Below are positions 14,363 through 18,416 of a DNA stretch of 18,416 bases, piece after piece (the first letter of the stretch is position 1; every line of letters starts with the position of its first letter). Both the position numbers and the translations under genes were made by a program. The stretch spans positions 1 to 18,416 of the forward strand of contig CAKOYU010000022.1 of NCBI GenBank assembly GCA_934130975.1. Reading direction: 5' to 3'. The DNA is from an uncultured Clostridia bacterium (GTDB taxonomy: Bacteria > Bacillota > Clostridia > TANB77 > CAG-508). Under the pieces are notes generated by a model, which saw only the letters and a list, made by a program, of their open reading frames with translations, did no database searches and was not told where the DNA came from.

Positions 14363-14434
14363 AACCACCCGTAAAACGGGTGGTTTTAACATGCCCTATA
14401 AGGGCATATAACATTGCAGCACCTTAAGGTGCTG
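14363..14434. repeat. Three consecutive hairpins at the IS right end
   Basis: Hairpin one is AACCACCCG/CGGGTGGTT (14363-14385, 9-bp stem). Hairpin two is ATGCCCT/AGGGCAT (14391-14407). Hairpin three is the perfect palindrome CAGCACCTTAAGGTGCTG (14417-14434). The outermost is the likely transposase recognition hairpin. The inner ones lie between it and the end of tnpA and may also end tnpA transcription. Confidence 0.7.
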
Positions 14435-14467
14435 GCTTTTCACTCCGTTCAAGCCTTAACGCATTTA

Positions 14468-14923
14468 CTACTGTAGCAAACCCTTAAAAGGGTTATGGCT
14501 TTCCTTCTTAGTTAATTTATCTTCTAGTACATCTTCCTTTTCTTGGTCTCTTATATATTTTCTAATTGTTGCTTCATTTAATCCTACTGTGCTGACATAA
14601 TATCCTGTTGCCCAAAAGTTACAATTTCCATATTTATACCTTAAATTTGCATGGTCTTTGAATATCATCATTGAACTTTTTCCTTTCAAATATCCCATGA
14701 AACTTGATATATTCATTTTCGGTGGTATTGATAATAGTAAGTGTACATGATCTGACATCAAATGTCCCTCTACTATTTCTACTCCTTTCCACCTGCACAA
14801 ATCTTGAATATATCCCCTTATATCTGTTCTCAACTTATTATATATTACTTTTCTTCTGTATTTTGGTATAAATATTATATGATATTTGCAATTCCACTTT
14901 GTATGTGATAAAGTATTACTCAT
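14468..14923 (-). CDS. tnpA: IS200/IS605 transposase TnpA (Y1 HUH)
   Basis: The 151-residue transposase carries the HUH metal site as HVH (H59, H61) in MSDHVHLLL and the catalytic tyrosine as Y123 in TIRKYIRDQ. CKYHIIFIPKYRRK near the N-terminus and SSFMGYLKGKSS in the middle are family hallmarks. It cuts and joins single-stranded DNA next to the end hairpins. I use the ATG at 14921-14923, which has AAAGGAG upstream; an in-frame ATG at 14968 lacks a site. Length and motifs are normal, so it could be active. Translation is probably held low by the leader hairpin described at 14926-14945. Confidence 0.95.
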   Translation of the reverse strand: MSNTLSHTKWNCKYHIIFIPKYRRKVIYNKLRTDIRGYIQDLCRWKGVEIVEGHLMSDHVHLLLSIPPKMNISSFMGYLKGKSSMMIFKDHANLRYKYGNCNFWATGYYVSTVGLNEATIRKYIRDQEKEDVLEDKLTKKESHNPFKGLLQ

Positions 14924-14925
14924 AG

Positions 14926-14986
14926 ATATCACTCCTTTCTGATATTTTGTTGGCTTGAACACTAACATTATATCATGGTTTGATAT
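14926..14986 (-). promoter_or_regulatory. tnpA leader: SD hairpin and promoter-overlapping repeat
   Basis: ATATCA/TGATAT arms (14926-14931 and 14940-14945) enclose eight bases holding the tnpA Shine-Dalgarno (AAGGAG), placing it in a hairpin loop right before the start codon. The same arms recur at 14970-14975 and 14981-14986 with five bases between them, overlapping the TATAAT -10 box (14967-14972). IS200 tnpA is known to be translationally repressed by leader structure. Confidence 0.6.
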
Positions 14987-15013
14987 CTTTTTCTGTAAGT
15001 CTTTAAAACAACA

Positions 15014-15026
15014 CCAGCATAGCTGG
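15014..15026. repeat. IS left-end hairpin
   Basis: CCAGC-ATA-GCTGG forms a 5-bp GC-rich stem with a three-base loop, about 90 bases upstream of the tnpA start. It is the likely transposase-recognised left-end structure. Confidence 0.65.
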
Positions 15027-15037
15027 CGGTTTTTTGT

Positions 15038-15068
15038 TTCGCTTTGTGGCTCAACACACTAAAGCGAA
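15038..15068. repeat. Hairpin at the outer edge of the IS left end
   Basis: TTCGCTTT and AAAGCGAA form an 8-bp stem around a loop containing an extra GTG/CAC pair. It lies between the IS left-end hairpin and the terminator of the gene at 15113. It could belong to the element or to the flank. Confidence 0.45.
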
Positions 15069-15073
15069 TCAAA

Positions 15074-15104
15074 CAGAGAGACATCTTGTAATTATGTCTC
15101 TCTG
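15074..15104 (-). terminator. Terminator of the gene at 15113-15379
   Basis: CAGAGAGACAT and ATGTCTCTCTG form a perfect 11-bp stem with a nine-base loop, eight bases after the stop codon. The following T tract is short (TTTGATT). Confidence 0.7.
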
Positions 15105-15112
15105 CTTTGGAA

Positions 15113-15379
15113 TTATTTTAAAGCTTCTTCCCATTGCTTTCTTATCTCTGCCGCAATTTCTTCATTTTCAAATTCAATTGCATCCCTGTTCCCTTTTATC
15201 TTTGATATTTCTCCAATAGTTTTTGCATATGCAATTAATTTTTGCATGTATATTATAGCAAACCGCTCATTGGATTCAGTTACCTCCAATTCTAGTATCT
15301 TCTCTTTATTGGGATTATTGGGATTAACAAGTCTAACCGGAATTTTTGTATTTTCTTCTGCTTCAAAAAATGATTCCAT
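15113..15379 (-). CDS. Unknown 88-residue protein with structured leader
   Basis: The ATG at 15377-15379 follows AAAGGAGG with a seven-base spacer. The frame is open back to 15469, but the upstream part is leader. The product (MESFFEAEENTKIPVRLV, then NKEKILELEVTESNERFAII, then a helical C-terminus ending RKQWEEALK) is small, acidic, soluble and predicted to be a short strand region followed by helices. I do not recognise the family. It has its own promoter with an 18-base spacer and its own terminator, and its leader can form competing structures that expose or hide the ribosome binding site. That level of control suggests a regulated single-gene unit. Confidence 0.72.
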   Translation of the reverse strand: MESFFEAEENTKIPVRLVNPNNPNKEKILELEVTESNERFAIIYMQKLIAYAKTIGEISKIKGNRDAIEFENEEIAAEIRKQWEEALK

Positions 15380-15386
15380 ATTTTTT

Positions 15387-15477
15387 CCTCCTTTAATTAT
15401 CTGGAGGTTTACACAGCCCCTCCAGAAAAAATAATTAGTATTTTCTCTTGACTTTGCTGTGTAAAGCACAATAGGTT
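15387..15477 (-). promoter_or_regulatory. Candidate translational switch in the 5' leader
   Basis: In the minus-strand transcript, UCUGGAGG (15426-15419) pairs with CCUCCAGA (15407-15400) in an 8-bp hairpin. The first ten bases upstream of that 3' arm, GCUGUGUAAA (15417-15408) in the loop, are perfectly complementary to UUUACACAGC (15465-15456) near the transcript start, giving an H-type pseudoknot. The 3' arm CCUCC can instead pair with GGAGG of the Shine-Dalgarno (15391-15387). The two pairings exclude each other. Confidence 0.5.
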
Positions 15478-15525
15478 AATATTATTATAGCATATAATAA
15501 GCCTTTTTGACAAGATATTGTGCTT
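15464..15525. repeat. Nested inverted repeats around the promoter
   Basis: AAGCACAATA (15464-15473) and TATTGTGCTT (15516-15525) are perfect inverse complements flanking the promoter. Inside, TTATTATA-GCA-TATAATAA (15482-15500) is a second perfect inverted repeat that includes the -10 box. Confidence 0.6.
15484..15513 (-). promoter_or_regulatory. Promoter of the 88-residue gene
   Basis: TTGTCA (15508-15513) and TATAAT (15484-15489) with an 18-base spacer on the minus strand. The predicted transcript start near 15477 leaves a leader of about 100 bases. Confidence 0.7.
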
Positions 15526-15538
15526 ATATTTTCATTTC

Positions 15539-16615
15539 TTATCTTACATATTCATTTAATGGTTTTACTTTAAAAGTTAATTCTCCAAATTCGCATGTTG
15601 GGACATATCCTGGTTTTGAATTAATAACATCTGGAATTCTATTTACTACAGAACCACATGTTAACTCTACTGTCGCTGGTTTAGCAACTACTATTGTTGT
15701 ATCTGGCTCTCCATATACAGTCCATTCGTTTTTATCAAATTCATCTGGAGCATAAACTTTACCAATACATTCGCTTTCTATTGTAATTCCTTCTTCTGTT
15801 TCTGTTGTAACAACAGCACTCATTCCTGTTGCATCTCCTGCCTTAACAGTCATTCCTAATGTTGAAGAATATAAATCCTCTTTATATGTTTGTGGTACAC
15901 ATTTTTGTCTTTGAGATTTTACTGTTAGTCCTAATTTTTCGCAAAGCCATCCATTTACATTCCACATGTATGATGGTAAATATTCTCCACTTTCTATTAT
16001 TTTTTGTCTTTCTTCATCACTTATTCTATCCACTGATGCAACTTCTTTATCAAATGCTTCTAATGTTAGTCCAGCACCATGTGCTTTAGCTAAGGCTATT
16101 CCGTATTCTTCTACATTATAGCTTGAACTTCCTTTGATTTTTGTTATTTTTTGTGTTGATCCTGCAATTGATGAAATTAATTGTCCCCAATATATATCTT
16201 GATATCCACTTCCTGTTATTGTACAATTATTTTTCTTTGCTAATTCATCTATTTTATTTGTTAATTCTGGATTTGAATTTTCTGGATAAAATGCCTCTTC
16301 ACATGTTGTAATAGCATTTATTCCTAGTTCTGCACATAACATTAATGGATTTTCCAAATCTTTTATTAAACTCATTGTTGTTACTATTGCTATATCTGGT
16401 TTTACTTCTTGTAACATTTCTCTTGCATTTTCTGCACTTGTTACTGTTACTCCTTTATTTTCTGTTCCTAATATCTCTCCTATGTCTTTTCCTATTACGT
16501 TTGGATTTACATCAATAGCACCAACTATTTCTGCTCCTTTTTCATACACATATCTCATTGTATATAAACTCATTTTGCCCACTCCATATTGAACTACTCT
16601 AATTTTTCTTTCCAT
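15539..16615 (-). CDS. 2,4-diaminopentanoate dehydrogenase-like NAD(P)-dependent oxidoreductase
   Basis: From the ATG at 16613-16615, preceded by AGGAGG, the 358-residue protein opens with a Rossmann motif VVQYGVGKMS (G11, G13) and an acidic residue after the second strand (VGAIDVN, D35). It then shows DIAIVTTMS, INAITTCEEAFYPE, TGSGYQDIYWGQL and a long C-terminal domain. This order matches the dihydrodipicolinate-reductase-like group that includes 2,4-diaminopentanoate dehydrogenase of clostridial ornithine fermentation. No other ornithine-pathway gene is nearby, so the substrate may differ. An in-frame ATG at 16651 is rejected because it has no site. It seems a single-gene unit behind a palindromic operator-like site. 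Confidence 0.75.
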   Translation of the reverse strand: MERKIRVVQYGVGKMSLYTMRYVYEKGAEIVGAIDVNPNVIGKDIGEILGTENKGVTVTSAENAREMLQEVKPDIAIVTTMSLIKDLENPLMLCAELGINAITTCEEAFYPENSNPELTNKIDELAKKNNCTITGSGYQDIYWGQLISSIAGSTQKITKIKGSSSYNVEEYGIALAKAHGAGLTLEAFDKEVASVDRISDEERQKIIESGEYLPSYMWNVNGWLCEKLGLTVKSQRQKCVPQTYKEDLYSSTLGMTVKAGDATGMSAVVTTETEEGITIESECIGKVYAPDEFDKNEWTVYGEPDTTIVVAKPATVELTCGSVVNRIPDVINSKPGYVPTCEFGELTFKVKPLNEYVR

Positions 16616-16662
16616 AGAAAGACCTCCTATTCTGCCAATTCTGGCTTGCAAAATTTTGATTT

Positions 16663-16684
16663 AAATTACATTATTTTGTAATTT
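16663..16684. promoter_or_regulatory. Operator-like palindrome upstream of the dehydrogenase
   Basis: AAATTACA and TGTAATTT are perfect inverse complements with six bases between them, 48 bases upstream of the start codon. The TTACA-N6-TGTAA form resembles sites of dimeric regulators. No regulator gene lies nearby. A hexamer TTGATA lies upstream on the minus strand, but the -10 box is unclear. Confidence 0.45.
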
Positions 16685-16818
16685 ATTGCTAAGCACATTT
16701 TATCAATATTGTTTCCTTTTTTCAATATTTTATTTGATTTTTTTACTATTATTACTTTTTTATATTTCCGATATAAAGTAAAATTTTGTCTTTTATTTTC
16801 AGTTTCTTATAATATAAA

Positions 16819-16855
16819 AAACTCAAGAATCGAATTTCTTCCTATTCTTGAGTTT
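16819..16855 (-). terminator. Terminator of the gene at 16861-17253
   Basis: AAACTCAAGAAT and ATTCTTGAGTTT form a 12-bp stem with a 13-base loop, five bases after the stop codon. It is followed by TTTTTT on the minus strand. Confidence 0.85.
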
Positions 16856-16860
16856 CTAAA

Positions 16861-17253
16861 TCAATTTTTAGTTTCGTCTTCAAAATCTCCATGCCTGTTT
16901 CTTAAATTCATATTTAATATAAAATCAAATAATAAATCAGCTTCTACAGTATTTTCTTGTGGATTCGTCATATATTCTCTTAATGGTATTATACTTTCAA
17001 TATATGGAGTATTAAAAACTTCATATAAGTATCCTTTACTTTCTTCGTATCCAATTTTTTTTATTTTTTTATTTGAGAATATTTCATAATATTTTCCATT
17101 TACTTTTTTAACAAGCAAATAGCATTCCTCACACCTTATTCCTTCAAATCCTGTCACATCTTTTTCACTTAACATTATAGTCGCCTTTGCAACTTTAATG
17201 TCTGAAACTTTTAATACTTCTTTTCTTATTTTCCGACTTTTAAAAACTGACAT
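16861..17253 (-). CDS. Unknown 130-residue soluble protein
   Basis: AGGAGG precedes the ATG at 17253 with a normal spacer. The product has a basic N-terminus (FKSRKIRKEVLKV). A central region contains CEECYLLVKKVNGKYYEIFSN and KKIGYEESKGYLYEVFNTPYIESIIPL, followed by a charged C-terminus ending in DFEDETKN. The CEEC pair could bind metal, but there is no second pair. No signal peptide or membrane segment is present. I do not recognise a family. It is closed by a strong terminator; no clear promoter is visible upstream. Codon use is like the surrounding AT-rich genes. Confidence 0.7.
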   Translation of the reverse strand: MSVFKSRKIRKEVLKVSDIKVAKATIMLSEKDVTGFEGIRCEECYLLVKKVNGKYYEIFSNKKIKKIGYEESKGYLYEVFNTPYIESIIPLREYMTNPQENTVEADLLFDFILNMNLRNRHGDFEDETKN

Positions 17254-17694
17254 TTTTCTTTCCTCCTACATTTGCTTTTTGGAATTAGTATACTTGTTAT
17301 TTTTCTTTTAACTCGCATAACTACGAACAACAATATTTATTATACAATAGTTTTCTCTAAGTTTCAATAGTTTTAGTTTTAATAAGTTTCGAATATTCTT
17401 CTAACTCTCATAACTTTATCTTTTTAGATAAGTTTGAAATATACACATCATTTGAATAATTCAAGTCTCTGTTTTAGATAAAAAAAACAACCAGATTCTT
17501 TTCTGATTGATTTTTGTATCTATCTGTTTTATTAGTTCGAACAGATACGTCATTGGTGCCTTAGCTGTGGTTATTTGCGAAAAAACATACTCCCACACTT
17601 GCAACGTTTCCGATTATTGACTGTATATACATTTTAACATATAATTTTAAAAAAGTGTATCTAAAAATTAAAATTTTTAATAAAATGATATAAA
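17254..17694. other. Intergenic region with a possible small RNA
   Basis: No protein gene is supported. The left part (17275-17480) is plain AT-rich DNA. The right part (17480-17640) has an extended -10 box, more mixed composition, hairpins and a U-tract terminator on the minus strand, described as a candidate RNA. Confidence 0.4.
17480..17625 (-). ncRNA. Candidate small structured RNA
   Basis: On the minus strand an extended -10 (TG-T-TAAAAT, 17631-17639) precedes about 145 bases that are richer in G and C than the flanks. The transcript would contain an ATCTGTT/AACAGAT hairpin (17522-17546). It ends in a terminator (AATCAGA/TCTGGTT, one G-U pair, 17489-17508) followed by at least seven T. 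No frame of useful length has a ribosome binding site. The -35 box is poor. It matches no RNA family I can name. Confidence 0.3.
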
Positions 17695-17727
17695 AAGGAG
17701 AGAACTAGTGTGATACTAGTCCTCCTT
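17695..17727 (-). terminator. Terminator of the gene at 17751-18149
   Basis: On the minus strand AAGGAG/CTCCTT and inner ACTAGT/ACTAGT arms form a two-part stem, followed by TTTTTAT. It starts about 24 bases after the stop codon. Confidence 0.8.
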
Positions 17728-17750
17728 AAGAGTTTCACATTGTGTTCGCC

Positions 17751-18149
17751 TTATTCTTCAGTTTCAGAATCAGTTTCATTTTCTTCATTGGTTGCCTGTT
17801 TGTCTTCTTCTACCTCAGTAGCTTCCTCTTTTTTGAGTCTAAGAATACCTACCAAGATATCTGAAAGATCAGACTGAGGCTGAGTTTCATCCACATAAGT
17901 AATAGTTCCCTCCTTGCCTTCTTCTGCATTTTCCCAAGAAACCTCATTATATGAATTAATGTCATCAGCTCTTTTGACAATTTTGATATCAAAACCGTCC
18001 TTTGCAATCATTTCTGCAACTTCAGGGTACAGAGTTCCATAACCTACATGTCTACTTTTCCATCCCCTTTCCATTGCCCATCTAATGTCTTCCATTGCTG
18101 AATCATACTGTGGCTGAACAGATGCTTTCCGTGTTTCAAATGCTTTCAT
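17751..18149 (-). CDS. Unknown 132-residue protein with acidic tail
   Basis: AGGAGG precedes the ATG with an eight-base spacer. The first 90 residues look folded: FETRKASVQPQYDSAMEDI, then WAMERGWKSRHVGYGTLYPEVAEMI, then FDIKIVKRADDIN and EGTITYVDE. The last 40 residues are highly acidic and disordered (EEEATEVEEDKQ, then ENETDSETEE). Its composition is less AT-rich than most neighbours, hinting at a different origin. I do not recognise the family. It has its own promoter with a long leader and a strong terminator, so it is a single-gene unit. Confidence 0.75.
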   Translation of the reverse strand: MKAFETRKASVQPQYDSAMEDIRWAMERGWKSRHVGYGTLYPEVAEMIAKDGFDIKIVKRADDINSYNEVSWENAEEGKEGTITYVDETQPQSDLSDILVGILRLKKEEATEVEEDKQATNEENETDSETEE

Positions 18150-18296
18150 AGTAAAATCCTCCTGTAAATTGTTCTTATTGTTTTTGTTTTACTATTTTTC
18201 CATTCAATGAGATACTCTTGATTTCTTGCCACCTATAATGTAGCAAATCAATCGAGAAAATATTCTCAATTTCAAAGAAAAACTTTGTACATATTT

Positions 18297-18325
18297 ATTA
18301 TACTATATTTTACATAAAATTGCAA
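18297..18325 (-). promoter_or_regulatory. Promoter of the gene at 17751-18149
   Basis: TTGCAA (18320-18325) and TATAAT (18297-18302) are separated by 17 bases on the minus strand. The leader of about 140 bases can form consecutive hairpins: CAAAG/CTTTG, GAGAA/TTCTC, and TTGATTT/AAATCAA with an inner GCTAC/GTGGC. Confidence 0.7.
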
Positions 18326-18416
18326 CTTTTTAAAAATATCAATAGTGTAAAATGGTTTCGGAATATACAAAAAGAAAGTCCTTTGATATAATAATTTACG
18401 ACTAAATAAATCAAAG

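Larger units (their letters stand above)
14350..15035 (-). mobile_element. IS200/IS605-family insertion sequence
   Basis: A single tnpA of the Y1 HUH type is bracketed by subterminal hairpins rather than inverted terminal repeats, as expected for IS200-like elements that move as single strands. The right-end hairpin (14363-14385) and left-end hairpin (15014-15026) mark the limits. Exact ends cannot be fixed from one copy because these elements make no target duplication. Total size is near 0.7 kb, normal for tnpA-only elements. No tnpB is present. Confidence 0.8.

Noticed and set aside
14034..14411. 125-codon plus-strand frame antisense to the lipoprotein
   Set aside because: It is the mirror of a well supported lipoprotein gene, runs through its promoter and into the IS end hairpins, and has no start signals.
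17500..17560. tRNA-like TTCGAAC sequence
   Set aside because: The bases resemble a T-loop, but no acceptor, D or anticodon stems can be built around it on either strand.

Overview
The window is very AT-rich DNA with strong AGGAGG-type ribosome binding sites, intrinsic U-tract terminators, a Gram-positive style lipoprotein and an IS200-type element. This points to a low-GC Firmicute, most likely a gut clostridium-like lineage. That assignment comes from composition and protein style, not from a marker gene. Almost everything is on the minus strand. I see no rRNA, tRNA or CRISPR array.

Region 1 (18-10524) is dominated by small enzymes that hydrolyse phosphate bonds in nucleotides or small molecules. 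It holds four Nudix hydrolases, two 5'-nucleotidase-like HAD enzymes plus a decayed third, a Cof-type HAD phosphatase, a YjjX-type ITP/XTP phosphatase, a CYTH triphosphatase-like protein, an HD-domain pseudogene and a GNAT acetyltransferase. They form two tight minus-strand runs: 3891 down to 18, and 10512 down to 7643. Between them lie a cytoplasmic trypsin-like protease beside a DUF1016/PDDEXK nuclease broken by an internal deletion, a third HAD nucleotidase, a solitary MazF/PemK-type toxin, and what looks like a plus-strand prophage remnant. Several genes are visibly decaying through stop codons, frameshifts and internal deletions, so this is an accessory region in flux.

Region 2 (10600-14340) carries a membrane-anchored protein, a small unknown protein, a patatin-like phospholipase with a DUF308/HdeD membrane protein, a plus-strand amidase-domain fragment flanked by short direct repeats, and a lipoprotein. 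Region 3 (14350-15035) is an IS200/IS605-family element with a single tnpA. Its right end lies within a few bases of the lipoprotein promoter.

Region 4 (15038-18416) has an unknown 88-residue protein with an elaborate promoter and leader, a 2,4-diaminopentanoate dehydrogenase-like oxidoreductase with a palindromic operator-like site, two more unknown proteins, and a possible small structured RNA. The most interesting non-coding signal is the leader of the 88-residue gene (15387-15477). There the loop of an 8-bp hairpin is perfectly complementary over 10 bases to the start of the transcript, and one arm of the hairpin can instead pair with the Shine-Dalgarno. That arrangement looks like a translational switch. 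Several unknown genes share near-identical TTGCAA-N17-TATAAT promoters.
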